This document shows positions 45,850-53,535 of a stretch of DNA of 64,000 nucleotides, piece by piece; positions within the stretch are counted from its first letter, which is position 1; each line of letters begins with the position of its first letter. Both the position numbers and the translations under genes were made by a program. The notes under the pieces are model-generated. The model saw nothing but the letters and a program-made list of their open reading frames with translations. It did no database searches and had not been told where the DNA came from. Source of the DNA: Salinilacustrithrix flava (GTDB lineage: Bacteria; Actinomycetota; Acidimicrobiia; Acidimicrobiales; Salinilacustritrichaceae); assembly GCA_024128875.1 (NCBI GenBank), contig JAMYFF010000002.1, forward strand, positions 1 through 64,000. Direction: 5' to 3'.

Positions 45850-46638
45850 TCAGCTGCCGGATTCGACCAGTCGGTACTGCACGATCCGCCCGAAGTCGTC
45901 GGCATCGAGGCTGGCGCCGCCGACGAGCGCGCCGTCGATGTCGGGCTGCGTCATGAGCTCGGGGGCGTTGTTGGGCTTCACCGAGCCGCCGTACTGGATG
46001 CGGATCGAGTCGGCGGCCTCGCGCCCGGCGACCTCGGAGACGGTGGCCCGGACCAGCGCGCACATGGCCTGAGCATCCTCGGCGGTGGCGGTCTTGCCGG
46101 TGCCGATGGCCCAGATGGGCTCGTACGCGATGACCATGCCGGCGACCTGGTCGGGCTTGACCTTGGCCAGCCCGGCGCGGACCTGGCCGGACACCTTCTC
46201 CTCGGCCTGGTCGGCCTCGCGCTCGGCGTCGGTCTCGCCGCAGCACATGATCGGCGTCATGCCCGCCTTGAGGATGGCGTGCACCTTCTTGTTCACGTCG
46301 TCGTCGGTCTCGCCGAACAGCTCGCGCCGCTCGCTGTGGCCGCAGATCACGTACTCCACGTCGAGCTTGGCCAGCATCAGGGGCGACACCTCGCCGGTGA
46401 ACGCCCCCTTCTCCTCCCAGTGGCAGTGCTGGGCGCCGAGGGAGACCGGGATGCGGTCGGCCTCGAGCACGGTCTGCACCGAGCGGATGTCGGTGAAGGG
46501 CGGGTGCACCGACACGTCGACTGCGTCGACGTCTTCGTTCGTCAGCACGTAGCTGAGCTTCTGGACGAGCTGGATCGCCTCGAAGTGGTTCTGGTGCATC
46601 TTCCAGTTGCCGCTGATCAGCGGCTTGCGGTCACTCAT
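45850..46638 (-). CDS. tpiA: Triosephosphate isomerase
   Basis: Interconverts dihydroxyacetone phosphate and glyceraldehyde 3-phosphate. The 262-residue barrel has the substrate-binding Lys in SGNWKMH, the catalytic His in YVICGHSERR and the catalytic Glu in AYEPIWAIGTGKTAT; YGGSVKPNN is the phosphate loop. It overlaps pgk by ATGA (46635-46638) and ends the gap-pgk-tpiA operon, followed by a palindrome. Confidence 0.96.
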   Translation of the reverse strand: MSDRKPLISGNWKMHQNHFEAIQLVQKLSYVLTNEDVDAVDVSVHPPFTDIRSVQTVLEADRIPVSLGAQHCHWEEKGAFTGEVSPLMLAKLDVEYVICGHSERRELFGETDDDVNKKVHAILKAGMTPIMCCGETDAEREADQAEEKVSGQVRAGLAKVKPDQVAGMVIAYEPIWAIGTGKTATAEDAQAMCALVRATVSEVAGREAADSIRIQYGGSVKPNNAPELMTQPDIDGALVGGASLDADDFGRIVQYRLVESGS

Positions 46639-47777
46639 GCTTGTCCTCGCAGTGCTTGGAGGCCCGGCAGGTCGCCCTGCTCGAGCAGCTCGAGCGACGC
46701 GCCGCCGCCGGTGGAGATGTGATCGATGTCGCGGGCCAGGCCGAACTGCTCGACCGCCGCCGCGCTGTCGCCGCCGCCGACCACGGTGAAGGCCCGGGCC
46801 TCGGCCACGGCGTGGGCCACGGTCTTGGTGCCGGCTTCGAAGCGGGGATCCTCGAACACGCCCATGGGGCCGTTCCAGAAGATGGTGTGGGCCTCGGCGA
46901 TGAGGTCGCCGAACTCGGCCGCGGTGCCGGGGCCGATGTCGAGGCCCATCCAGCCGTCGGGGATGGAGGTGTGCAGCTGGCGCACCTCTCCCCCGGCCTC
47001 GGGCTTGCCGATCTCGCCACCAGGGCCGAGGGCGGTGACGTCGCTCGGCAGGTGGATCTTGCCTTCGGCCTGCTCGAGCAGCGCCCGGCACGTGTCGACC
47101 ATGTCGGGCTCGAACAGCGAGGCGCCGATGGGGTTGCCCTGGGCGGCGAGGAACGTGAAGCACATGCCCCCGCCGATGATGAGGCCGTCGACCTGGGGCA
47201 GCAGGGCTTCGATGACGCCGAGCTTGTCGGACACCTTGGCCCCGCCGAGGATGGCGATGAAGGGGCGGCGGGCGTCGTCGCGGATGCCGCCGAGGATCTC
47301 GACCTCCTTGGCCAGCAGCCGGCCGGCCGCCGAGGGGAGGTGCTTCGGCGGGCCGACGATGGAGGCATGCGCCCGGTGCGACGCGCCGAACGCGTCGTTG
47401 ACGTAGGCGTCCTGGCCGGCGATCAGCTTCTGGACGAACGCTTCGTCGTTGGCGGTCTCGCCCGGGTCGAAGCGCAGGTTCTCCAGCAGCTCGACGCCCG
47501 GGGCCAGCTCGGCGAGGCGCTGGCGGACCGGCTCCATCGAGTACTTCGGGTCCGGCGCGCCCTTGGGGCGTCCGAGGTGGCTGCACGCCGTCACCGTGGC
47601 GCCCTGCTGCTGCAGCCACTGGATGGTGGGCAGCGCGGCGCGGATGCGCAGGTCGTCGACGATCTCGCGCGTGCCGTCGGGCTCGTCGCGCAGCGGCACG
47701 TTGAAGTCGGCACGGACGAGGACCCGCTTGCCGTCGAGCGGCAGCAGGTCCTCCAGCTGGGGAACCGGTTCGGTCAT
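46635..47777 (-). CDS. pgk: Phosphoglycerate kinase
   Basis: Makes ATP from 1,3-bisphosphoglycerate. The 380 residues include KRVLVRADFNVPL at the N-terminus, SHLGRPKG, the inter-domain region LLAKEVEILG and AILGGAKVSDKLGVIEALL, and FWNGPMGVFE plus GGGDSAAAVEQFG for nucleotide binding. Slightly short of the usual 390-415 aa, otherwise complete. Five bases separate its start from the gap stop. Confidence 0.96.
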   Translation of the reverse strand: MTEPVPQLEDLLPLDGKRVLVRADFNVPLRDEPDGTREIVDDLRIRAALPTIQWLQQQGATVTACSHLGRPKGAPDPKYSMEPVRQRLAELAPGVELLENLRFDPGETANDEAFVQKLIAGQDAYVNDAFGASHRAHASIVGPPKHLPSAAGRLLAKEVEILGGIRDDARRPFIAILGGAKVSDKLGVIEALLPQVDGLIIGGGMCFTFLAAQGNPIGASLFEPDMVDTCRALLEQAEGKIHLPSDVTALGPGGEIGKPEAGGEVRQLHTSIPDGWMGLDIGPGTAAEFGDLIAEAHTIFWNGPMGVFEDPRFEAGTKTVAHAVAEARAFTVVGGGDSAAAVEQFGLARDIDHISTGGGASLELLEQGDLPGLQALRGQA

Positions 47778-47782
47778 GCCTT

Positions 47783-48784
47783 CTAGCCGCAGGCGATGAC
47801 GGTGAGGTCCACCAGGCGGTTCGAGTAGCCCCACTCGTTGTCGTACCAGCCGCTGATCTTGGCCAGCGACCCGTTGGCCATGGTGAGGCCGGAGTCGAAG
47901 GTGCAGGAGGCGGCGGAGCCGACGATGTCGGAGGACACGATCGGGGCGTCGCTGTAGTCGAGCACGCCGGACAGGCGGCCCTCGGTGGCGGCGGCCTGGA
48001 AGGCCTCGTTGATCGCCTCGGCGGTGGCGTCCTTCTTCAGCATGGCGGTGAAGTCGGTGATCGAGCCGGTGGGCACGGGCACCCGGAGGGCGGTGCCGTC
48101 GAGGCGGCCCTCCATCGACTGCATGACCAGGCTGGTGGCCCGGGCGGCGCCGGTGCTGGTGGGGATGATGTTGATGGCCGCGGCGCGGGCCCGGCGCAGG
48201 TCGCCGTGGGGGCCGTCCACGAGCGACTGGTCGCCGGTGTAGGCGTGGATCGTGGTCATGAAGCCCTTCTCGACGCCGAAGGTGTCGTCGAGGACCTTGA
48301 CCATGGGCACGAAGCAGTTGGTGGTGCAGGAGGCGTTGGAGACGACCTTGTGCTTGGCCTTGTCGAAGGTGTCGTCGTTGACGCCGACCACGAAGGTCTC
48401 GTCCGCACCGCTGGCCGGGGCCGAGACGATGACCAGCGGGGCGCCGGCCTCGAGGTGGGCGCCGGCCTTCTCCTTGGAGTTGAAGAAGCCGGTGGACTCG
48501 ATGACCACGTCGACGCCGAGGTCGCCCCAGGGCAGGTCGCCCGGGTTGCGCTCGGAGAGCACCTTGAGCTTGTCGTCGCCGATGGTGATGCCGCCGTCGC
48601 CGACGCTCACCTTCTCGGGGAAGCGGCCCATGACCGAGTCGTACTGCAGCAGGTGGGCCATGGTGTCGAGCGAGCCGAGGTCGTTCACCGCCACGAAGTC
48701 GATGTCGGCGCCCTGCGCCTTCGCCGCCCGGAAGAAGTTGCGGCCGATGCGGCCGAAGCCATTGATGCCCACACGAACGGTCAT
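47783..48784 (-). CDS. gap: Glyceraldehyde-3-phosphate dehydrogenase
   Basis: NAD-type type I GAPDH, 333 residues. Cofactor motif VGINGFGRIGRNFFRAA at the N-terminus, catalytic cysteine in SNASCTTNC, HAYTGDQ with the catalytic histidine just before, and the C-terminal WYDNEWGYSNR. ATG at 48784 is preceded by GAGGTGGGA. First gene of the glycolytic operon; divergent from the response regulator. Confidence 0.97.
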   Translation of the reverse strand: MTVRVGINGFGRIGRNFFRAAKAQGADIDFVAVNDLGSLDTMAHLLQYDSVMGRFPEKVSVGDGGITIGDDKLKVLSERNPGDLPWGDLGVDVVIESTGFFNSKEKAGAHLEAGAPLVIVSAPASGADETFVVGVNDDTFDKAKHKVVSNASCTTNCFVPMVKVLDDTFGVEKGFMTTIHAYTGDQSLVDGPHGDLRRARAAAINIIPTSTGAARATSLVMQSMEGRLDGTALRVPVPTGSITDFTAMLKKDATAEAINEAFQAAATEGRLSGVLDYSDAPIVSSDIVGSAASCTFDSGLTMANGSLAKISGWYDNEWGYSNRLVDLTVIACG

Positions 48785-48984
48785 TGCGGTCCCACCTCGG
48801 GAGTCGTCGGTCTGATCGGTTCGGATCTGACCACGCGCGCCGGTGGTCCCACAAACGTCGCGCCTGATCCAGATGGTCTGGGCGTCCTGCCCGTTGCGTC
48901 CCGTTTGATGCGGCCCCACGGAGAGTGGTGGGCCACACTCGGTTCCATGTCGTTCGGTTGCCAGATCCAGCGCGCCAGCGTCGG

Positions 48985-49710
48985 ATGGTTCTGATGGACG
49001 TACTCATCTGCGAGGACGACCCCGTCGCCCGCTCGGTCATCAGCGACCTGGTGGAGGACCGCGGCGGCCGGGTGCTGGCCGCGGTCGACTCGAGCCTCGA
49101 CGCCATCCACTTCCTGCGCCAGTTCCGTCCCGACGTCGTCGTCGTCGACCTGATGCTCCACCTCGGTAGCGGCGCCGAGCTCGTGGAGTACGTGCGCCGA
49201 TCGCTCCCCACGACCAAGGTGATCATCTTCACCGCCTACGACTCGATCGCGTCCCGGGACGACCCCGGGGTCGAGGTGGTGGTCAAGCCGGACTTCGATC
49301 GGCTGGGTCGGATCATCTCGAGCGTGGGCGAGCGGTCCGAAGCGAGGGACGGCGAGCGACGGCGACCGGTCCGGGCCGTGTCGGCCCAACCCACCACCGT
49401 CGACGCGGCCGGCTTCTACCGCGTGGTCGCCGAGGCCCACCCCGACGACGTGCTGCTCCGGGTCGGGTTCGACGACCCGAGCTCGGGCGACCAGGTCGCG
49501 GACGAGCTGCGGGGCTTCCTCCGGGGACACGACTTCGTGCTTCAGCGATCGGACTCGATCGTCGCGCTGCTCCTGGGCGGCGGCGAGGACACCGTGCACG
49601 CCGTCGAGAAGCGGTTCTGCAACCAGCTCCCCCACCTCGCCGACCGCGCCACCAGCGCCGTGGCCGGCGGCGATCCGATCGACGCGTTCACCCGCCTGAC
49701 CAGCGGTTGA
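48985..49710 (+). CDS. Orphan response regulator with degenerate GGDEF-like output
   Basis: 241 residues. The receiver domain has the acidic cluster EDD (about 10-12), the phospho-acceptor Asp in VVVDLML, the FTAYD switch Thr and K in VVKPDFD. A variable linker leads to a C-terminal domain (about 135-235) with RGHDFVLQRSDSIVALLLGGGEDTVHAVEKRF, which follows the spacing of a GGDEF core (R-x-x-D-x-x-x-R-x-G-x-x-x-x-x-L) but lacks GGDEF itself, so it is probably not a cyclase. No DNA-binding domain and no adjacent kinase. ATG 48985 or 48994. It occupies the gap between yvcK and gap where whiA is normally found. Confidence 0.75.
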   Translation: MVLMDVLICEDDPVARSVISDLVEDRGGRVLAAVDSSLDAIHFLRQFRPDVVVVDLMLHLGSGAELVEYVRRSLPTTKVIIFTAYDSIASRDDPGVEVVVKPDFDRLGRIISSVGERSEARDGERRRPVRAVSAQPTTVDAAGFYRVVAEAHPDDVLLRVGFDDPSSGDQVADELRGFLRGHDFVLQRSDSIVALLLGGGEDTVHAVEKRFCNQLPHLADRATSAVAGGDPIDAFTRLTSG

Positions 49711-49720
49711 GCCGCCCGGC

Positions 49721-50605
49721 TCAGATGAGCCCGGCCAGCACCGCCCCGAGCAGGTCGCTGTCGTGGGCGAGGCCGTGGGGGCGGTCGATGTCGGCCTCGA
49801 CCACCTCGACCTCGGGCGACGCGGCGGTGACGTCGCCGAGGGGCAGCCCTCCCCGCTGGGTCACGACGACGTCGGGCGTGAGGTCGTGGAGCCCGAGCAC
49901 CCGCAGGTGGCCGGCCAGGTCGACGTTCTTCACGCCGGTCTCGTCCGCCTGGAGGTTGGCGACGAACACGAACCGGCCGCGCCGCCCGGCGATGGTCCGC
50001 TGGATGCCGGGCACGACGGCGGCGGCCAGGACGCTCGTGTAGAAGGAGCCGGGCCCGAGAACGATCTGGTCGGCCTGCTGCAGCGCCTCCGTCGCGGCGG
50101 GCGGGACGGGCGGATCGGCCGGGTCGACGGCGATGTGCACCAGGCGGCCGGCGGCCTCGATCTCGACCTGGCCCCGCACGGTGCCCTCGGGTGTCTCGGC
50201 CACGAGGTCGATGGGCGAGTCGGTGGCCGGGAGCACCTGCACCACCTCGGGGTCGACGCCGAGCCAGCGCGACAGGGACGCGGCCGCGGCGACGAGGTCG
50301 TGGCCGGCGTCGACGAGGCCGGCGAGCACGAGGTTGCCGACGGCGTGGCCGGCGAGGTCGCCGTCGGTGAAGCGGTGCTCCATGGCTTCGGCCAGCTCCC
50401 GGTTGGGGCTGACGGCGGCGATGCACCGGCGCAGGTCGCCCGGTGCCGGCATGGGGATGCACTCGCGCAGGCGGCCGCTGGAGCCGCCGTCGTCGCCGGT
50501 GGCCACGATCGCGGTCGTGTGCCCGGCGTAGGTGCCGACCGCCTTGAGCAGCATGGCCAGCCCGTGCCCGCCGCCGATGGCGACGACGCGAGGACCGGGC
50601 TTCAT
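49721..50605 (-). CDS. yvcK: YvcK/CofD-like gluconeogenesis factor
   Basis: 294 residues of the CofD/YvcK family: VVAIGGGHGLAMLLKAVGTYAGHTTAIVATGDDGGSSGRLREC at the N-terminus, APGDLRRCIAA, and VLGPGSFYTSVLAAAVVPGI are the hallmarks. YvcK binds UDP-sugars and supports cell-wall growth and gluconeogenic carbon use. ATG overlaps the rapZ stop (ATGA), the usual actinobacterial and Firmicute pairing. Confidence 0.92.
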   Translation of the reverse strand: MKPGPRVVAIGGGHGLAMLLKAVGTYAGHTTAIVATGDDGGSSGRLRECIPMPAPGDLRRCIAAVSPNRELAEAMEHRFTDGDLAGHAVGNLVLAGLVDAGHDLVAAAASLSRWLGVDPEVVQVLPATDSPIDLVAETPEGTVRGQVEIEAAGRLVHIAVDPADPPVPPAATEALQQADQIVLGPGSFYTSVLAAAVVPGIQRTIAGRRGRFVFVANLQADETGVKNVDLAGHLRVLGLHDLTPDVVVTQRGGLPLGDVTAASPEVEVVEADIDRPHGLAHDSDLLGAVLAGLI

Positions 50606-51453
50606 CGTTCGACGTCCCGGTGGGTGACGGTCGCGTCGGTGTCGTGCTCGGCCAGGCGGGCGCGGATCTCCTCGGCGATGGCGACGGAGCGGTGGCGGCC
50701 GCCGGTGCAGCCGATGGCGATGCTCAGGTACGCCTTGCCCTCGTTGCGGTAGGCGGGCAGGAGCAGCTCGAGCAGGTCGACGATGCGGTCGATGAACTCC
50801 CTGGCCGCCTCCTGGCCGAGCACGTAGTCCCGCACCGGTTCGTCGAGCCCGGTGAGGGGACGCAGCTCGTCCACCCAGTGCGGGTTGGGCAGGAAGCGCA
50901 CGTCGAGGACCATGTCGGCGTCGATCGGCAGGCCGTGCTTGAACCCGAACGAGCGGATCGTCGTGCGCATGCCGACATCGGCGTCCTCCTGGCCGAACGC
51001 GGCCCGGATGCGGTCACGCAGCTGGTGGACGTTGAGGTTGGTGGTGTCGATGACCACGTCGGCCTCGGCCCGCACCGGTTCGAGCACGGCCCGTTCCTGC
51101 TCGATGGCCTGCTCGATCGTGTCGGCCTGGCTCATCGGGTGGCGGCGGCGGGTCTGCTCGTAGCGGCGGACCAGCTCGGGCGTGGCGCAGTCGAGGAACA
51201 GGATCCGCACCCGGGGCACGCTGCGGCGCAGCTCGGCGAGGGCGTCGACCAGCTCCCGGTCGTAGTGCCCGGTGCCGGCGACCAGCACGACCCGGTCGAT
51301 CGAGGAGCCCTTGGCATCCGCCAGCTCGGTCACCTTCGGCATGAGCTCGGGCGGCAGGTTGTCGATGACGAACCAGCCCAGGTCCTCGAAGTCGTTGGCG
51401 GCCTGCGAGCGGCCGGCGCCGGACAGGCCGGCGATCACCACGTAGTCGCCCAT
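50602..51453 (-). CDS. rapZ: RapZ/YvcJ nucleotide-binding protein
   Basis: 283 residues. The Walker A is GLSGAGRS (Arg for the usual Lys, a form I associate with actinobacterial members), then DLGWFVIDNLPPELMP, and the C-terminal RNA-binding part with RSFGFKHGLPIDADMVLDVRFLPNPHW and AIGCTGGRHRSVAIAE. RapZ senses cell-envelope precursors and in enterics controls small RNAs. TAGCCT 7 nt before the ATG suggests its own leaderless transcript, starting just after the methyltransferase gene. Confidence 0.93.
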   Translation of the reverse strand: MGDYVVIAGLSGAGRSQAANDFEDLGWFVIDNLPPELMPKVTELADAKGSSIDRVVLVAGTGHYDRELVDALAELRRSVPRVRILFLDCATPELVRRYEQTRRRHPMSQADTIEQAIEQERAVLEPVRAEADVVIDTTNLNVHQLRDRIRAAFGQEDADVGMRTTIRSFGFKHGLPIDADMVLDVRFLPNPHWVDELRPLTGLDEPVRDYVLGQEAAREFIDRIVDLLELLLPAYRNEGKAYLSIAIGCTGGRHRSVAIAEEIRARLAEHDTDATVTHRDVER

Positions 51454-51460
51454 GCGGGGC

Positions 51461-51466
51461 AGGCTA
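51461..51466 (-). promoter_or_regulatory. -10 box of rapZ (leaderless)
   Basis: TAGCCT on the minus strand, ending 7 nt before the rapZ ATG, immediately after the preceding methyltransferase stop. Confidence 0.5.
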
Positions 51467-51473
51467 CTTCTGG

Positions 51474-52211
51474 CTACCGGAGCTTCTCGGTCCGCAGGAA
51501 CAGCAGGCGGGGGATCTCGGCGGCGTCGGTGTACTCCGGTGCCCGGGCCAGGAACCCGGGCGGCGGCGCCGGCTCCTCGATGCGGGTGAGCAGGAGCCCG
51601 TTGGCGATGAGCGCGTTCAGGTACCGGCTGAGCGGGCGGTGGATGAAGGGGATGTGGACGTCCTTCTGCACCTCCTCGATCGACTTGTCCTCCCGGAGGT
51701 AGGCGCCGATGCGCCAGTACTGCTCTGGGGGGTCGAGGATCTGGTCGTCGATCCAGCCGCTGTTCGGGGTCTGCAGCAGCGGGTGGTTGAGGAAGAACAG
51801 GAACCGCCCGCCCGGCTGCAGCACCCGGGCGACCTCGGCGATGGCGTCGTCGACGTCGTCGATGTGCTCGAAGACGAGGCACGCCACGGCGACGTCGAAG
51901 CTGGCGGCCGGGAACGGCAGCCCGGCCGCGCCGGAGCGCAGGTACACCGGCCCCCCGCCCCGCTCCTTGGCCACCTCCACCTGGTTCCAGGTGGGGTCGA
52001 GGCCGACGACCTCGGCGCCGAGGCGAGCGGCCAGCCGGGCGACCTGGCCCTCCCCGGTGCCGATGTCCAGCACCCGGCGGGCGCCACGCAGGTGCTCCTC
52101 GGCCAGCGGGAGGATCTGCTCCTCGTACTCCGGGTCGACGCCGTCGGTGAAGCCCTCCTGCCACCAGTCGGCGTGGGTCTCCCAGAGATCATCGTCGCTC
52201 ACCGGTCGCAT
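51474..52211 (-). CDS. Class I SAM-dependent methyltransferase
   Basis: 245 residues. Motif I RRVLDIGTGEGQVARLAA, the adenosine-binding VVGLDPT, and motif IV FDVAVACLVFEHIDDVDDAIAEVARVLQPGGRFLFFLNHP place it in the Methyltransf_11 group. The region after, QTPNSGWIDDQILDPPEQYWRIGAYLREDKS, resembles small-molecule methyltransferases. It lies between rapZ and a divergent gene pair. Substrate unknown. GTG at 52202 is an alternative start. Confidence 0.85.
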   Translation of the reverse strand: MRPVSDDDLWETHADWWQEGFTDGVDPEYEEQILPLAEEHLRGARRVLDIGTGEGQVARLAARLGAEVVGLDPTWNQVEVAKERGGGPVYLRSGAAGLPFPAASFDVAVACLVFEHIDDVDDAIAEVARVLQPGGRFLFFLNHPLLQTPNSGWIDDQILDPPEQYWRIGAYLREDKSIEEVQKDVHIPFIHRPLSRYLNALIANGLLLTRIEEPAPPPGFLARAPEYTDAAEIPRLLFLRTEKLR

Positions 52212-52240
52212 GCAACACCCAGCGCCACTGGTGACGCCAA

Positions 52241-52246
52241 TACCCT
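52241..52246 (+). promoter_or_regulatory. -10 box of the 52253 gene (leaderless)
   Basis: TACCCT lies 6 nt before the GTG at 52253. Confidence 0.45.
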
Positions 52247-52252
52247 GGCGGC

Positions 52253-52678
52253 GTGGCGGCGGGAAGGGATGGGACGTCGCGCCGTGACCGGGCCCTGGCG
52301 TGGGTGGCGCCGCTCCTGCTCCTGGCCATCGCCGCCATCGCCGTCGTCCGGCACCACACGGTCGACCAGTCGCCGTGGCAAGGCGTCGGCTTCGGCATGT
52401 TCTCGAGCTACGACTACCTGCCGAGCCGGACCGCTCGCCTCACGGCCACGGTCGACGGCGAGACGACCGCCATCGCCCTGCCCAACGACCTCCGCGACGA
52501 ACTGGAGCGGGTGCTGGTCGCGCCTGGCGACGACGATGCCGTGGCGCTGGCCGAGGAGATCATGGACCGCTCCGGCGCCGACGCCGTCCGGCTCCAGGTC
52601 CTCGGCCACGACGTCGACGACACGCCTGACGGGCTGCGAATCACGCTCGTGCCGATCCGGACGGTGGACGTCCCGTGA
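52253..52678 (+). CDS. Single-pass membrane hypothetical protein
   Basis: 141 residues: a short basic N-terminus, one membrane helix (WVAPLLLLAIAAIAVV, about 17-32) and an external domain starting TVDQSPWQGVGFGMFSSYDYLPSRT, with a mixed alpha/beta C-terminal part ending LRITLVPIRTVDVP. I do not recognise a named family. The conserved-looking SPWQGVGFGMF segment suggests a function outside the membrane. It is translationally coupled (GTGA) to the multi-pass protein that follows, so the two probably form one complex. Confidence 0.65.
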   Translation: MAAGRDGTSRRDRALAWVAPLLLLAIAAIAVVRHHTVDQSPWQGVGFGMFSSYDYLPSRTARLTATVDGETTAIALPNDLRDELERVLVAPGDDDAVALAEEIMDRSGADAVRLQVLGHDVDDTPDGLRITLVPIRTVDVP

Positions 52679-53535
52679 GAGCCGTTGCGGACCGCTTCCG
52701 GGCCTGGTTCGACGATCTCGACCCGTTCCTGGTGGTTGCCCGCCTGAGCCTGTTCGTAGCCATCGTGAACAACCACAGCGACCCGGCGATGGCCGTGTTC
52801 CTCGGCGTCGCCACCGCGGTCCTGTACTTCCAGGAGCGGTTGCTCCGGTCGCCCTGGCCCTGGCTGCTCCTGGCGGGCGTGCTCGGCGGGAACCAGCTCC
52901 AGGAGTGGTGGTTGATCGACGACCACCCCGTGGCCACGACGTACTGGCTCCTCGCCATCGGCGTCTCCCGATTCGGCCGACGTCCCGACGACGTCCTCGC
53001 CCTGAGCGCACGCCTGCTGCTGGGCTTCCTCTTCGCCCTCGCGTTCGGGTGGAAGCTCCTGTCCGGGCCGTTCGTGAGCGGCGACTTCTTCGAGTACACG
53101 CTCGTGCGGGACGATCGCTTCGAGCCCGTCGCCGTCCTTTTTGGAGACGCCGACGAGGACCAGCTCGCCCACGAACGCATCGCCATCGCGCAGCTCACGT
53201 CAACCGGCGCCGCCGGAGACGCCATCGAGATCGAGACCGGCCCTCGCATCCGGACCTTGGCACTCACGTTCACCTGGGTCGGGCTGATCATGGAGGGCGC
53301 GGTGGCTGCCGCCTTCCTGGCGCCGCTGCGAGGCCGCTGGCAGCTGCTGCGTGCCGTCGCGCTCATCGGCTTCTGCGTGACGACGTACGCGGTCCTGCCC
53401 ATCGCCGGGTTCGCCGTCCTGCTGCTGACCATCGGGCTCGCTCATGCGCACCGCCCTGCGGTGCGTCGAGCGCACGCCGTCGCCGCTGCGGCGATCCTCG
53501 CCTGGAACGCGGTCCTCGCCGGCCTCATCCTGTAG
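52675..53535 (+). CDS. Multi-pass membrane protein (HTTM-like)
   Basis: 286 residues with about eight hydrophobic segments (for example PFLVVARLSLFVAIVNNH, PWPWLLLAGVLGG, LLLGFLFALAFGWKLLSGPF, ALTFTWVGLIMEGAVAAAFLAPL, AVLPIAGFAVLLLTIGLAHAH). ARLLLGFLFALAFGWKLLSGPFVSGDFFEYTLVRDDRF is reminiscent of HTTM/DoxX-like membrane proteins, but this is weak. GTG overlaps the previous stop. It ends directly against the uvrC stop on the other strand, with no spacer. Confidence 0.65.
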   Translation: MRAVADRFRAWFDDLDPFLVVARLSLFVAIVNNHSDPAMAVFLGVATAVLYFQERLLRSPWPWLLLAGVLGGNQLQEWWLIDDHPVATTYWLLAIGVSRFGRRPDDVLALSARLLLGFLFALAFGWKLLSGPFVSGDFFEYTLVRDDRFEPVAVLFGDADEDQLAHERIAIAQLTSTGAAGDAIEIETGPRIRTLALTFTWVGLIMEGAVAAAFLAPLRGRWQLLRAVALIGFCVTTYAVLPIAGFAVLLLTIGLAHAHRPAVRRAHAVAAAAILAWNAVLAGLIL

